A stretch of 64,000 nt of DNA from Candidatus Binatota bacterium. GTDB taxonomy: Bacteria > Desulfobacterota > Binatia > UBA1149. The notes below the pieces were generated by a model that did not search any database, had not been told where the DNA came from, and was given only the letters and a program-made list of their open reading frames with translations. How positions within the stretch are numbered: the first letter of the stretch is position 1; every line of letters starts with the position of its first letter. The DNA lies in the NCBI GenBank assembly GCA_012960245.1, contig DUBO01000051.1:124887-188886 (forward strand), read 5' to 3'. This document shows positions 32,842-42,366 of the stretch, piece by piece. Position numbers and translations under genes: made by a program.

Positions 32842-33758
32842 TGAGCAACGAAGTGTGTGTGGTGGGCTCTGTGGCCCTTGATTCGGTGGAGACGCCGGGA
32901 GGCCGGGCCGACGATCAGCTGGGCGGGTCGTGTTCGTATTTTTCGCTGGCGGCGGCCTTCTTTGCCCCGGTGAACATGGTGGGCGTGGTGGGCCGTGATT
33001 TTCCCGACGAGAAAAGGGAGTTCCTGGCCTCGCGGGGTATCAACATGGATGGTCTCGACACAGTTGACGGCGATACCTTTCGCTGGTCGGGGCGCTACCA
33101 CGAAAACATGAACGTGCGTGACACGCTCGACCTGCAACTCAACGTTTTTGAGAGCTTTAATCCACGCCTTCCCGAGGCTTGCAGGAAGAGTGATTTCGTT
33201 TTCCTGGCCAACATCATTCCGTCGGTACAGGCGGGTGTTCTCGAGCAATTTGATTCGCCTCTCATCGTGGGTGCCGACACGATGGACATCTGGATAGACG
33301 ACGCTCGCGAGGACCTTGAGGCGTTGTTGAAAAACGTCGACCTGCTCAGCATAAATGATTCCGAGGCCGTGCAGCTGGCGGGCGAAGCCAACGTGGTGCG
33401 CGCAGCCCGCCGCATACTCGACATGGGGCCTGATACGCTGTTGGTCAAGCGGGGCGAGTACGGTGCCCTCCAGTTTTCAGCCGACGATATATTCGCCGTG
33501 CCGGCGTTTCCGCTCGAGACCGTGGTGGATCCTACCGGAGCTGGAGATTGTTTTGCCGGCGGCCTGTTCGGCTCCCTGGCAGAGGCGGGCGAGGTCAACA
33601 GGCGGTCATTGAGGAGAGCGGTCGTGTACGGGAGCGTCGTAGCGTCTTTCGCTGTGGAAGGCTTCGGGGTCGAGGGGTTGCGGCAGGTGGAGAGAGAAGA
33701 CGTCGAACGTCGTTTTCGAGAATTCATGGCCCTGACGGATTTTCACACGGAGGACTAG
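32841..33758 (+). CDS. PfkB-family carbohydrate or nucleoside kinase
   Basis: 305 residues, ribokinase fold. C-terminal signature DPTGAGDCFAGG with catalytic Asp and the anion hole; the N-terminal signature region is LGGSCSYFSLAAAFF. GTG start whose first G is the last base of the mtnP stop codon, so translation is surely coupled. Pairing with a phosphorylase suggests a salvage kinase, for instance adenosine-like or a sugar released by the phosphorylase, but the substrate is not shown by sequence. Confidence 0.85.
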   Translation: MSNEVCVVGSVALDSVETPGGRADDQLGGSCSYFSLAAAFFAPVNMVGVVGRDFPDEKREFLASRGINMDGLDTVDGDTFRWSGRYHENMNVRDTLDLQLNVFESFNPRLPEACRKSDFVFLANIIPSVQAGVLEQFDSPLIVGADTMDIWIDDAREDLEALLKNVDLLSINDSEAVQLAGEANVVRAARRILDMGPDTLLVKRGEYGALQFSADDIFAVPAFPLETVVDPTGAGDCFAGGLFGSLAEAGEVNRRSLRRAVVYGSVVASFAVEGFGVEGLRQVEREDVERRFREFMALTDFHTED

Positions 33759-33760
33759 AT

Positions 33761-34762
33761 ATGGATTACTCGGTAGTACTCCCGGTATTCGACGAGAAGG
33801 ACAATCTCGAACCCCTGCACGCGGAGTTGACGGTGGTGATGGAAGCACTGAAGTGCTCCTACGAGATCATCTACGTCGACGATGGTTCAGCGGATGGTTC
33901 GCTGGACGTACTGCGACGCTTACACGACGACGACGACCGTGTGAGAGTGATTTCCTTCAGGCGTAATTTCGGCCAGACTCCAGCCATCGCGGCAGGCTTT
34001 GACGCTTCTAAGGGCGACGTGGTCATCACCCTGGACGCAGACCTGCAGAACGACCCGGCCGATATCCCGCGCTTGCTCGAGAAGATGAAAGAGGGCCACC
34101 AGGTGGTCAGTGGCTGGCGACGAGAGCGCAAGGACACCCTGCTTCTGCGGCGCCTGCCCTCGGTGATTGCCAACGCGCTCATAAGATCTGCCACCAACGT
34201 GCGCGTTCACGACTACGGTTGCATGCTCAAGGTCTACGATGGCGACATAGCGCGGGGGCTGCGCCTCTACGGGGAGATGCACCGTTTCATTCCGGCCATG
34301 GCCTGGGATCTTGGCGCGTCGGTTGGCGAGGTGGTGGTCAACCACCGGCCCAGGGTGGCAGGAGTTTCCAAGTACGGCCTGTCGCGTGCCACCCGGGTGG
34401 TGCTCGACCTGCTTACGGTTAAATTTCTATCGGTGTTCTCGACTCGTCCGCTGCACGCGTTCGGCCTGTTCGGCTTTGCCCTGGGAGTGCCCGGCACGCT
34501 GATGCTGGGCTGGCTGGGTTTTGATCGCCTGGTTTTTGGCGTCGAACTTGCTGGTCGTCCCATCGTGATGCTGGCCATTCTGCTGGTGGTCATGGGCGTC
34601 CAGTTTGTTACCATGGGCCTGTTGGCCGAAATGCTGGCCCGCACTTACCACGAGAGCCAGTCAAAACCCGTGTACGTGGTGGCCGTGGACCTGCCGGCGG
34701 AGCAGGACGCTGGCGAAGCGGGGGGCTCGCTGACCGCGGTCAGTGGGACAGCAAAGGCCTGA
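33761..34762 (+). CDS. Family 2 glycosyltransferase with C-terminal membrane helices (ArnC/GtrB-like)
   Basis: 333 residues. GT-A core: DYSVVLPVFDEKDNLEPL, DDGSADGS, ADLQNDPADIP and a VSGWRRERKD segment; then two hydrophobic helices (about residues 230-255 and 265-290), the layout of enzymes that load a sugar onto undecaprenyl phosphate such as GtrB or ArnC. ATG start two bases after the kinase stop, with an ACGGAGG ribosome site. The following UDP-sugar genes suggest it may use a UDP-pentose or UDP-uronic acid product. Confidence 0.88.
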   Translation: MDYSVVLPVFDEKDNLEPLHAELTVVMEALKCSYEIIYVDDGSADGSLDVLRRLHDDDDRVRVISFRRNFGQTPAIAAGFDASKGDVVITLDADLQNDPADIPRLLEKMKEGHQVVSGWRRERKDTLLLRRLPSVIANALIRSATNVRVHDYGCMLKVYDGDIARGLRLYGEMHRFIPAMAWDLGASVGEVVVNHRPRVAGVSKYGLSRATRVVLDLLTVKFLSVFSTRPLHAFGLFGFALGVPGTLMLGWLGFDRLVFGVELAGRPIVMLAILLVVMGVQFVTMGLLAEMLARTYHESQSKPVYVVAVDLPAEQDAGEAGGSLTAVSGTAKA

Positions 34763-34784
34763 CGATTGGGCGCGGTATAGCCTG

Positions 34785-34813
34785 TTGTTGAGCGGCCCCC
34801 GGCTTGATACACT
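34785..34813 (+). promoter_or_regulatory. Possible promoter of the ugd-uxs-epimerase genes
   Basis: -35 TTGTTG (34785-34790), 17-base spacer, -10 TACACT (34808-34813). A start near 34820 would leave a 12-base leader that holds the CGGAGA ribosome site of ugd. The match is modest; read-through from the glycosyltransferase is equally possible. Confidence 0.35.
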
Positions 34814-34831
34814 CTAGGACTCGGAGACATC

Positions 34832-36151
34832 GTGAAAGTAACAGTTGTAGGAACCGGATACGTCGGCCTGGTCGCGGGTACGTGCTTTGCTGAAAGTGGC
34901 AACGACGTGATCTGCGTAGACATAGACGAGGCCAAGATAGACCGCCTCCAAAGAGGCGAGGTTCCAATCTACGAACCCGGCCTCGAGGAACTCATTCGGC
35001 GCAACGTGACCGAGGGGCGTCTCTCGTTCTCCACCGACCTGGCGGGAGCGGTTCGCCACGCGCTGGTGTGTTTCATCGCTGTGGGAACCCCCCAGGGGGA
35101 GGACGGATCTTCGGACCTTCGATACGTCATCAAGGTAGCCGAAGACATAGGCGCACTGATTGACGGCTACCGCGTGGTGGTATGCAAGAGCACGGTGCCC
35201 GTGGGTACGCACTTGAAGGTACGCGAGGCAATAGAGTCGAGAACCAACCATGAGTTTGACGTAGTCTCCAACCCCGAGTTCATGAAAGAGGGCGCCGCGA
35301 TCGATGACTTCCTCAAGCCCGACCGCGTGGTGGTGGGATGTGACAGCCCGCGAGCGGGCGAAATCATGACGGACCTCTATGATCCCTTCGTGCGCGGCGG
35401 TGCACCGATACTGGTTATGGACAACGCCAGCGCCGAGATGGTCAAGTACGCAGCTAACTCGTTGCTGGCGACCAAGATTTCGTTCATGAACGAAATTGCG
35501 AACCTCTGCGAAGGGGTCGGCGCCGACGTGTCGCTGGTGCGCCGTGGAGTAGGACTGGACGCGCGCCTGGGTATGAGTTTTTTATACCCCGGACTCGGCT
35601 ACGGCGGTTCGTGTTTTCCCAAGGACGTACGGTCGATAATCCACACGGCAGCCGAGGCGGGCCTTGAGTTTACGCTGCTCAAGGCCGTCGATGACGTTAA
35701 CAACCGTCAGAAACGAAGGTTGTTCGAGAAAATCTTTGCCTACTACGACGGCGAACTCGGCGGCAGGCACTTCGCGGTCTGGGGCCTGGCTTTCAAGCCG
35801 CGTACCGACGACATGCGTGAAGCCCCTTCGGTGGGCCTGGTAGAGGATCTTCTTGGAGCCGGCTGCACTATCAGCGTGCACGATCCCGAGGCGATGGACG
35901 TAGCGCGTGAAATATTCGGCGACCGGGTCAGCTACCACCGGCAGAATTACGAGGCGCTCGATGGTGCCGACGCGCTGCTGGTGGTCACCGAGTGGAACGA
36001 GTTCCGTCGTCCAGACTTCGAGAGAATGAGGCGTCGATTGAAAGAGCCCGTGGTATTCGATGGACGCAATCTCTGGGAACCGTCCGACATGGCTGAACTG
36101 GGATTTACTTATTTTCCCATCGGCCGTCCGGCCGTGAGCGCAGACGCCTGA
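34832..36151 (+). CDS. ugd: UDP-glucose 6-dehydrogenase
   Basis: Four-electron oxidation of UDP-glucose to UDP-glucuronate with NAD. 439 residues, usual length. [10 protein letters not shown] is the nucleotide fold; [16 protein letters not shown] and the catalytic Cys261 in [10 protein letters not shown] are intact. The C-terminal domain is complete ([18 protein letters not shown]). GTG start. Its product is the substrate of the next gene. Confidence 0.96.
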   Translation: MKVTVVGTGYVGLVAGTCFAESGNDVICVDIDEAKIDRLQRGEVPIYEPGLEELIRRNVTEGRLSFSTDLAGAVRHALVCFIAVGTPQGEDGSSDLRYVIKVAEDIGALIDGYRVVVCKSTVPVGTHLKVREAIESRTNHEFDVVSNPEFMKEGAAIDDFLKPDRVVVGCDSPRAGEIMTDLYDPFVRGGAPILVMDNASAEMVKYAANSLLATKISFMNEIANLCEGVGADVSLVRRGVGLDARLGMSFLYPGLGYGGSCFPKDVRSIIHTAAEAGLEFTLLKAVDDVNNRQKRRLFEKIFAYYDGELGGRHFAVWGLAFKPRTDDMREAPSVGLVEDLLGAGCTISVHDPEAMDVAREIFGDRVSYHRQNYEALDGADALLVVTEWNEFRRPDFERMRRRLKEPVVFDGRNLWEPSDMAELGFTYFPIGRPAVSADA

Positions 36152-36170
36152 ACGAAGAGGGGGGACGAGC

Positions 36171-37127
36171 ATGTCGAGAATAGTCGTAACCGGGGGGGCC
36201 GGCTTCATCGGCTCCCATTTGTGTGAGCGTAACCTCGCGGATGGTCACGAGGTGGTCGCGATCGACAACCTTCTGACCGGCGACATCGACAACATAGCCC
36301 ACCTCATGGGCGACCCCGGCTTTACTTTTCAGCAGCAGGACTGCACCCACTACATCCACGTGAGCGGCCCCGTCGACGCGATCATGCACTTCGCGTCGCC
36401 GGCGAGCCCGGTGGACTACCTGGAGCTACCGATCCAGACCCTCAAGGTTGGCTCGCTGGGCACGCACAACGTGCTCGGCCTGGCCAAGGCCAAGGAGGCC
36501 CGCATCGTGGTGGCCTCCACCTCGGAGGTCTACGGCGACCCCCTGGTACACCCGCAGACGGAGGACTACTGGGGCAACGTCAATCCCATCGGCCCGCGCG
36601 GAGTGTACGACGAGGCCAAGCGTTTTCTCGAGGCCATCACGCTTGCCTATCACCGCACGCACGGGTTAGAGACCAGGATAGGGCGTATCTTCAACACCTA
36701 CGGGCCTCGCATGCGCATGCGCGACGGGCGGGTGGTGCCCAACTTTATGTGCCAGGCGCTGAGGAACGAATCGATCACGGTTTACGGCGACGGCGACCAG
36801 ACGCGCAGTTTCTGCTACGTCAGTGACCTCGTTGAAGGCATGGTGCGTTTATTGTGGTCGGAGGAAACAGGCCCGGTGAACCTGGGCAATCCAGCCGAGA
36901 TGACCATAATGCAGTTCGCCGAGAAGATCCGAGACACGGTTGGTTCAACGGCACCCATCGTGCACGAGGAGCTGCCCGTGGATGACCCCAAGGTAAGGCA
37001 GCCCGATATAAGCAAGGCCCGCCGCGTGTTGGACTGGGAACCCGTTGTCCCGTTGGAAACAGGGCTTGAATCCACGGTTGCTTACTTTCGCGAAAAGCTA
37101 GCCGCCGGTGGAGAGCTGCCGGGCTGA
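36171..37127 (+). CDS. uxs: UDP-glucuronate decarboxylase (UDP-xylose synthase)
   Basis: 318-residue extended short-chain dehydrogenase. [10 protein letters not shown] binds [39 protein letters not shown] and [19 protein letters not shown] (catalytic Tyr and Lys) are the pattern of the UXS subgroup rather than of the general epimerases. It converts UDP-glucuronate to UDP-xylose. It lacks the formyltransferase domain of ArnA. Twenty bases after ugd with an AGAGGGGGGA ribosome site, so the pair should make UDP-xylose from UDP-glucose. Confidence 0.92.
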   Translation: MSRIVVTGGAGFIGSHLCERNLADGHEVVAIDNLLTGDIDNIAHLMGDPGFTFQQQDCTHYIHVSGPVDAIMHFASPASPVDYLELPIQTLKVGSLGTHNVLGLAKAKEARIVVASTSEVYGDPLVHPQTEDYWGNVNPIGPRGVYDEAKRFLEAITLAYHRTHGLETRIGRIFNTYGPRMRMRDGRVVPNFMCQALRNESITVYGDGDQTRSFCYVSDLVEGMVRLLWSEETGPVNLGNPAEMTIMQFAEKIRDTVGSTAPIVHEELPVDDPKVRQPDISKARRVLDWEPVVPLETGLESTVAYFREKLAAGGELPG

Positions 37128-37162
37128 AGAGCTGTCGGTCGGAAAAGCAACAGAATGATTAA

Positions 37163-38083
37163 ATGAAAATTATCGTCACTGGCGGAGCCGGGTTCATTGG
37201 CTCTCACTTGAGCGAGGCCTGCCTGGCGGCCGGCCACGAAGTCACCATCGTCGACGACCTTTCGAGCGGGCACAGTGAAAACGTGCCTTCGGCTGCCCGC
37301 TTTGAGCAGCTCGACATCCGCTCGCCCGAAGCTGCCGCGCTGGTGATCGAAACGGCGCCCGACGTTCTCATTCACCACGCCGCGCAGATGAACGTGCGGG
37401 TGTCGGTGGACAAGCCTGCCTACGATGCCGACATAAACGTCCTTGGATTCATCAACTTGCTCGAGGCCGCACGGCAGGTGGGTACCCGGCGGGTGATTTT
37501 CGCTTCGTCGGGCGGCACCGTCTACGGCGAGCCCGAGCAGCTGCCCTGCGGTGAGGATCAGCCCCTGCTGCCGGTCTGCCCCTACGGCGTGAGCAAGCTG
37601 GCGGGCGAGCAGTATCTCTACTACTACAGCCGCTGCCACGGTATTGGCTACACCGCGCTGCGCTACGCTAATGTATACGGCCCGAGGCAGGACCCGCACG
37701 GAGAGGCGGGTGTAGTAGCGATTTTCTGTCGCAAGCTGATCGCGGGTGATGATCCGGTGATATACGGCGACGGCGAGCAGACCAGGGACTACGTTTACGT
37801 GGGTGACGTGGTGCGTGCCAACATGGCGGCCATCGAAAAGAACCATGACGGCGGCATCAACATAGGCACCGGCAAGGAAACCAGCGTCAACTACCTCGCC
37901 GAGAGGATGATAGCCTCGCTGGGCTCTGACAACACGCCCAGGCGCGAGGACGCCCGCCCGGGGGAGGTCCAGCGTTCGGCGCTCGACGTGACCCTCGCCG
38001 GTAAGGTGCTGGACTGGGAGCCCCTGACCTCGCTCGATGAGGGACTCGCGGCGACGATAGAGTTCTTTCGCTCGCGTTCTTAG
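37163..38083 (+). CDS. NAD-dependent nucleotide-sugar epimerase/dehydratase
   Basis: 306 residues, GalE-like extended [18 protein letters not shown] at the N-terminus, [12 protein letters not shown], the SSGGTVYGE active-site Ser/Thr region and the YGVSK catalytic pair. A 4-epimerase is likely; next to a UDP-xylose synthase it could make UDP-arabinose, or it could be an ordinary UDP-glucose 4-epimerase. ATG start 36 bases after uxs; no ribosome site of note. Confidence 0.88.
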   Translation: MKIIVTGGAGFIGSHLSEACLAAGHEVTIVDDLSSGHSENVPSAARFEQLDIRSPEAAALVIETAPDVLIHHAAQMNVRVSVDKPAYDADINVLGFINLLEAARQVGTRRVIFASSGGTVYGEPEQLPCGEDQPLLPVCPYGVSKLAGEQYLYYYSRCHGIGYTALRYANVYGPRQDPHGEAGVVAIFCRKLIAGDDPVIYGDGEQTRDYVYVGDVVRANMAAIEKNHDGGINIGTGKETSVNYLAERMIASLGSDNTPRREDARPGEVQRSALDVTLAGKVLDWEPLTSLDEGLAATIEFFRSRS

Positions 38084-38130
38084 GCGACACCCCGTATTTA
38101 TTCTCTGGCCCCGCCGTACTCTCGCGCTCG

Positions 38131-39927
38131 ATGAAAGAATCTCACATACGAAACTTCTGCATCGTGGCCCACATAGACCACGGTAAGTCGACGCTGGCGG
38201 ACCGCTTGCTCGAGGCTACGGGCACCGTCGCCGAGCGCGATATGTCGGAACAGCTGCTCGACGACATGGAGCTGGAGCGCGAACGGGGCATAACCATAAA
38301 GGCCCGCGCGGTGCGCATGAACTGGGTTGCGGCCAATGGCGAGGAGTACGAGTTCAACCTGATTGATACTCCGGGGCATGTAGATTTCAGCTACGAGGTG
38401 TCGCGGTCGCTGGCCGCCTGCGAGGGCGCGCTGCTGGTGGTCGATGCGACCCAGGGAGTCGAGGCCCAGACACTCGCCAATGCCTACCTTGCCATAGACC
38501 ACGACCTTGAAGTGATGCCCGTGCTCAACAAGATAGACCTCGTGAGCGCGGAACCGGCGCGGGTCAAAGAAGAAATTGAAGAAGTTGTCGGGCTTGATAC
38601 CTCGGACGCGCTCGAGATAAGCGCCAAGACCGGCGTGGGAGTACCGGCACTGCTGCAGGCTATCGTCGACCGTGTGCCGCCACCGAAAAAGGGCAGGGCC
38701 AAGCTCCGCGGGCTTCTCTTTGACAGTTGGTTCGACCCCTACCACGGCGCGATGATCATCTTGCGTATCTTCGATGGGCGCCTCCGCAAGGGCGACCGCG
38801 TGAGGCTGATGCGGCAAGGTGGGGTCCACGAAATCACCAAGGTTGGCGTATTCGCACCCGAGGCCGTTGACGTTGATTCGTTGGGGCCGGGCGAAGTCGG
38901 ATTCGTGGCCGCGGGGATAAAGGATATCCACGAAGCCCGGGTTGGTGACACCATAACCCATCGGGACGATCCCTGTGAGGCCGCGCTCGAGGGCTTCGTC
39001 GCGGTCAAGCCGATGGTATTTGTCGGGCTCTACCCCGTAGACAGTAACCAGTACGAAGCGTTGCGTGACGCGATCGAGAAACTCAAGCTCAATGACTCTT
39101 CGTTCTCGAGTGAACCCGAGACATCAGCCGCGCTGGGTTTTGGTTTTCGATGCGGTTTTCTCGGGCTGCTGCATATCGAGATTACCCAGGAGCGGCTGGA
39201 GAGGGAATTCGGCCTCGAGCTGGTTACCACCGCACCCACGGTTGCCTACCTCGTTACCCGCAAGGATGGCAGTACGCTGACCATAGATAGTCCTGCGCAG
39301 CTGCCCGATCCCGTGGACGTGGAGAACATCGCCGAGCCGTGGATTGCTGCGACCATACATGTACCGGCCGACCACCTCGGCGGGGTGCTGGGGTTGTGCG
39401 AGGATCGCCGCGGCGTTCAGTCGGGTATGGACATACACGGCGGTAACCGGGCCGTGGTTCGCTACGACCTGCCCATGGCCGAGGTGGTGTACGATTTTTA
39501 CGACCGACTGAAATCAGTGTCCCGCGGCTATGCGTCGCTGGACTACGAGCCGCTGGATTTCAGGGTTTCCAAGCTCGGCAGGCTCGATCTGCTACTCAAT
39601 GGCGAGAGGGTGGACGCCCTGTCAGTCATATGTCACTCCGACCGTGCGTATCGTCTGGGCAAGGAGCTGGCCCTCAAGCTCAAGAAGATTATCCCCAGGC
39701 AGATGTACGAAGTTGTTATACAGGCGGCGACCGGCAGTCGCGTAATAGCGAGGGAAACCGTGAAGGCCCTGCGTAAAAATGTGACCGCTAAGTGTTACGG
39801 CGGCGACATAACCCGCAAGCGCAAGTTGCTTGAGAAGCAGAAAGAAGGGAAAAAGAGAATGAAGCAGGTTGGCAGGGTAGAGATTCCGCAGGAGGCTTTT
39901 CTCGCGGTGCTCAAGATCGACGGATAG
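38131..39927 (+). CDS. lepA: Elongation factor 4 (LepA), back-translocating GTPase
   Basis: 598 residues, the normal length. G1 [14 protein letters not shown], the switch region [11 protein letters not shown], and G3 DTPGHVDF with the catalytic His all canonical, in contrast to the EF-G paralogue at 19.7 kb. The LepA-specific C-terminal domain is present ([16 protein letters not shown], then [20 protein letters not shown]). The 47-base gap upstream shows no convincing promoter. It forms the classical lepA-lepB pair with the next gene. Confidence 0.97.
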   Translation: MKESHIRNFCIVAHIDHGKSTLADRLLEATGTVAERDMSEQLLDDMELERERGITIKARAVRMNWVAANGEEYEFNLIDTPGHVDFSYEVSRSLAACEGALLVVDATQGVEAQTLANAYLAIDHDLEVMPVLNKIDLVSAEPARVKEEIEEVVGLDTSDALEISAKTGVGVPALLQAIVDRVPPPKKGRAKLRGLLFDSWFDPYHGAMIILRIFDGRLRKGDRVRLMRQGGVHEITKVGVFAPEAVDVDSLGPGEVGFVAAGIKDIHEARVGDTITHRDDPCEAALEGFVAVKPMVFVGLYPVDSNQYEALRDAIEKLKLNDSSFSSEPETSAALGFGFRCGFLGLLHIEITQERLEREFGLELVTTAPTVAYLVTRKDGSTLTIDSPAQLPDPVDVENIAEPWIAATIHVPADHLGGVLGLCEDRRGVQSGMDIHGGNRAVVRYDLPMAEVVYDFYDRLKSVSRGYASLDYEPLDFRVSKLGRLDLLLNGERVDALSVICHSDRAYRLGKELALKLKKIIPRQMYEVVIQAATGSRVIARETVKALRKNVTAKCYGGDITRKRKLLEKQKEGKKRMKQVGRVEIPQEAFLAVLKIDG

Positions 39928-39935
39928 GACTGGGC

Positions 39936-40574
39936 GTGTCTTCCAGAAAAGATAAAACCGAAACGGAAGCCGCGAAACCTGCCGCGTGGCGCGAGTATGC
40001 CGAGGCGCTGCTGGTCGCGGTACTGCTGGCGTTCTTCATCCGCAGCTTCGTCGTTCAGGCCTTCAAGATTCCCAGCGGCTCGATGCTGCCGACCCTGGAG
40101 ATTGGCGACCACCTACTGGTGAACAAGTTTCTCTATGGGATACGGGTTCCTTTTATCGGCGGCCGTATCCTCGACTTCAAGGATCCCGAGCGCAACGACG
40201 TCGTGGTGTTTATATACCCGCGTGATCGCTCCAAGGATTTTATAAAGCGAGTTGTCGCCCTTGGCGGGGACACCATCGAAGTGCGCAACAAGCGCTTGTT
40301 CATCAACGGCGAGAGAGCAGAGGACCCTTTTGGTGTCTACGGTCCTGACATCATATCGCGACGCCGCGGCCCGCGAGACAATTTCGGGCCGTTCACGGTT
40401 CCCGAGGGCGAAGTGTTCGTGATGGGCGACAACCGTGACGCCAGCCACGACAGCCGTTTCTGGGGTACCGTGCCCGTCACAGAGATCCTGGGAAAAGCCT
40501 TCGTGCTCTACTGGTCCTGGGACGCACATGCTTTCAGCCCCCGTTGGTCGCGCATAGGCGACCGTATCCCCTGA
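39936..40574 (+). CDS. lepB: Signal peptidase I
   Basis: 212 residues. One N-terminal transmembrane helix (about residues 22-40), then the catalytic Ser49 in IPSGSMLPTL, the lysine general base in RDRSKDFIKRVVALGGD, and the late MGDNRDASHDSRFWG box. The single anchor differs from the two-helix E. coli enzyme. GTG start eight bases after lepA. A Rho-independent terminator follows the stop. Confidence 0.96.
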   Translation: MSSRKDKTETEAAKPAAWREYAEALLVAVLLAFFIRSFVVQAFKIPSGSMLPTLEIGDHLLVNKFLYGIRVPFIGGRILDFKDPERNDVVVFIYPRDRSKDFIKRVVALGGDTIEVRNKRLFINGERAEDPFGVYGPDIISRRRGPRDNFGPFTVPEGEVFVMGDNRDASHDSRFWGTVPVTEILGKAFVLYWSWDAHAFSPRWSRIGDRIP

Positions 40575-40584
40575 GTTGGTCCGT

Positions 40585-40610
40585 CACCCGCTGCGCCGGG
40601 TGGTCTTTTT
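40585..40610 (+). terminator. Rho-independent terminator after lepB
   Basis: CACCCG (40585-40590) pairs with CGGGTG (40597-40602) over a six-base loop, followed by the T-rich run TCTTTTT (40604-40610). The last two T bases double as the start of a perfect TTGACA box for the next operon. Confidence 0.78.
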
Positions 40611-40638
40611 GACATGCCGCGGCGCTGGCGGTAACCAT
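40609..40638 (+). promoter_or_regulatory. Promoter of the pyr operon
   Basis: Perfect -35 TTGACA (40609-40614), then 17 to 18 bases and a poor -10 (TAACCAT, 40632-40638). The expected transcript start near 40645 falls ten bases before the PyrR-type hairpin, which is the right geometry for a leader-controlled operon. The -10 match is weak, so the promoter is a proposal. Confidence 0.45.
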
Positions 40639-40654
40639 GCGGACGCCTTTTAAT

Positions 40655-40672
40655 CCGGTCCCGCGAGGCCGG
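40655..40672 (+). promoter_or_regulatory. PyrR-binding loop in the pyr leader RNA
   Basis: Hairpin CCGGTC (40655-40660) with GGCCGG (40667-40672, one U-G pair) over the loop CCGCGA. The segment GGUCCCGCGAGGCC (40657-40670) fits the published PyrR-binding consensus ARUCCNGNGAGGYU at all but its two end positions. PyrR bound with UMP would hold this hairpin. Immediately downstream is the AAGGG ribosome site of the leader ORF, so binding could also block translation. Confidence 0.75.
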
Positions 40673-40683
40673 CAAGGGTGGCC

Positions 40684-40809
40684 ATGAAAGCAGCAACTAC
40701 GTTTTATCTGACCGCGGGTGCGTTCGCGCATCCGATCAAGGGCTCGCCCCGGGGTATTTTTACCTGCGGGGCTTTTGTTTGTGGGCCGCGATGGGGCCTC
40801 GCACTGTGA
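40684..40809 (+). CDS. Predicted 41-residue pyr leader peptide
   Basis: ATG with AAGGG five bases upstream opens a 41-codon frame beginning [12 protein letters not shown] that runs straight through the attenuator hairpin and ends in TGA at 40807-40809, overlapping the pyrR GTG as GTGA. That coupling overlap is the same device used by many gene pairs in this window. A TTTTAT stretch (40701-40706) in the early codons recalls the U-rich pause sites of the E. coli pyrBI leader. The peptide has no known fold; the act of translation is the probable function. Confidence 0.5.
   Translation: MKAATTFYLTAGAFAHPIKGSPRGIFTCGAFVCGPRWGLAL
40746..40780 (+). terminator. Intrinsic attenuator of the pyr operon, with a possible antiterminator
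   Basis: GCCCC (40746-40750) pairs with GGGGC (40768-40772), with an inner GGTA/TACC helix (40753-40756, 40761-40764), followed by TTTTGTTT (40773-40780). The upstream CCGCGGGT (40712-40719) can pair with ACCTGCGG (40762-40769, one G-U), which would compete with the terminator as an antiterminator. It lies inside the leader ORF, so passing ribosomes would also open it. Confidence 0.75.
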
Positions 40810-41336
40810 GCGCCAGGCCGGTGCTCGATTCGGGTAGCGTGGGACGCGTGCTGTTGCGCATCGCCCACGAAATTCTCGAACGCAACGGAGGCGCTGACCT
40901 GGCCCTGGTAGGTATCCGGACCACCGGCGTGCCACTGGCCGGCAGGCTGGCCGCTACCATGAAATCGATTGAGGGGCGCGCGCCCGACCTTGGAAGCGTG
41001 GACGTGACCATGTACCGCGATGACCAGGGCCGCCTGGGGACGGCCGCGGTTGTCGGGCAGACAGACATTCCCTTCGATATAACTGACCGCACTGTTGTGC
41101 TGGTGGACGACGTCCTGTTCACGGGGCGGACAATTCGCTCGGCGCTGGACGCGCTGATGGACTTCGGCCGCCCCGCGGCCGTGCAGTTGGCCGTGCTGGT
41201 AGACCGCGGACACCGAGAGCTGCCGATACGTGCCGACTACGTCGGCAAAAACATCCCTACGTCGATAGACCAGACGGTGCAGGTACGCCTCGCCGAGCTC
41301 GATGGTGAAGACGCGGTCTACCTGGAGGGAGACTGA
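40806..41336 (+). CDS. pyrR: PyrR bifunctional pyr operon regulator / uracil phosphoribosyltransferase
   Basis: 176 residues from the GTG at 40806; an in-frame ATG at 40791 and a TTG at 40779 also exist, but 40806 gives the family length and overlaps the leader ORF stop. The PRPP-binding loop [18 protein letters not shown] and VDVTMYRDD are diagnostic. PyrR binds pyr leader RNA when UMP is high and also has weak UPRTase activity. Position as first structural gene of its own regulated operon is typical. Confidence 0.94.
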   Translation: MSARPVLDSGSVGRVLLRIAHEILERNGGADLALVGIRTTGVPLAGRLAATMKSIEGRAPDLGSVDVTMYRDDQGRLGTAAVVGQTDIPFDITDRTVVLVDDVLFTGRTIRSALDALMDFGRPAAVQLAVLVDRGHRELPIRADYVGKNIPTSIDQTVQVRLAELDGEDAVYLEGD

Positions 41337-41337
41337 T

Positions 41338-42366
41338 ATGGCACAGGAAGTCAGGCATCTGCTGGGTATGGAAGGCTTATCGTCCGAGGACATTACGCTC
41401 TTGCTCGACACGGCGGAGTCGCTCGCCGAAGTCTGCGAACGCGACGTCAAAAAAGTGCCCACGCTCAGGGGCAAGACGGTGGTCAACCTGTTCCTCGAGA
41501 ACAGCACGCGCACGCGAATTTCGTTTGAGATCGCGGCCAAGAGATTGTCCGCCGATTCGATAAACATATCTGGCTCGGGTTCGAGCATGTCCAAGGGGGA
41601 AACCCTGGCCGACACGGCGCGAAACCTGGCTGCCATGGCGCCCGACGCGATAGTGGTACGCCATCCGTCCGCCGGAGCCGCGCGCCTTCTCGCCGACATA
41701 GTGGGTTGCCACATCATCAACGCCGGCGACGGCAGTCATGAGCACCCCACACAGGCGCTGCTGGATATACTCACCATAAGGCAGCACAAGCCCCGACTGG
41801 CCGGCCTCAAGGTGGCCATAGTCGGCGATATCCTGCACTCGCGTGTCGCGCGGTCCAACCTCTTTGCGCTGCGTACGCTGGGTGCAGAGTTGCGACTCGC
41901 GGGTCCACCTACACTGCTGCCTCGGGCCTTCGAGCAGTTCGGGGCGAGTATTCATTACGACCTCACCGAGGCGGTAGAAGGGGCCGACGTCATCATGATG
42001 CTCAGGGTTCAACGCGAGCGGCAGGAAGGGAATTACTTTCCTGATCTCGATGAGTATGCGCGGTACTTCTGCCTCACCGAGGAGGTAGTGAGCCGCGCCG
42101 CCGACGACGTAATCATCTTGCATCCCGGGCCGATGAATCGCGGCATAGAGATCTCCAGCGGTGTGGCCGACGGTCCCTGGTCGGTGATGATGAACCAGGT
42201 TACGAACGGGGTGGCCCTGCGTATGGCGGTGCTTTACCAGCTTATCGTTCCGGGTGCCGACGGTATAAGGGGCAGCGAGACGGACGAGGCGACTGGCGTG
42301 CGGGGAAGCGGCGACTCGGTGTTGCCGCCAAGACAGGCGGGCGGTGCATCCGGGGGAGGGGCCTGA
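41338..42366 (+). CDS. pyrB: Aspartate carbamoyltransferase catalytic subunit
   Basis: Carbamoyl phosphate plus aspartate gives carbamoyl aspartate. 342 residues; the catalytic core has the carbamoyl phosphate site STRTRISFE, the [14 protein letters not shown] loop, and [12 protein letters not shown]. The last 35 residues or so, after [11 protein letters not shown], are a polar Gly/Ser-rich tail ([19 protein letters not shown]) not part of the fold. No pyrI regulatory chain is present. ATG start one base after the pyrR stop, with a GGAGGGA site; its stop shares a base with pyrC. Confidence 0.96.
   Translation: MAQEVRHLLGMEGLSSEDITLLLDTAESLAEVCERDVKKVPTLRGKTVVNLFLENSTRTRISFEIAAKRLSADSINISGSGSSMSKGETLADTARNLAAMAPDAIVVRHPSAGAARLLADIVGCHIINAGDGSHEHPTQALLDILTIRQHKPRLAGLKVAIVGDILHSRVARSNLFALRTLGAELRLAGPPTLLPRAFEQFGASIHYDLTEAVEGADVIMMLRVQRERQEGNYFPDLDEYARYFCLTEEVVSRAADDVIILHPGPMNRGIEISSGVADGPWSVMMNQVTNGVALRMAVLYQLIVPGADGIRGSETDEATGVRGSGDSVLPPRQAGGASGGGA

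Noticed and set aside
40779-40805. Earlier pyrR starts (TTG 40779, ATG 40791)
   Set aside because: Both lie in or just after the attenuator T-run without a ribosome site; the GTG at 40806 fits family length and the coupled overlap.
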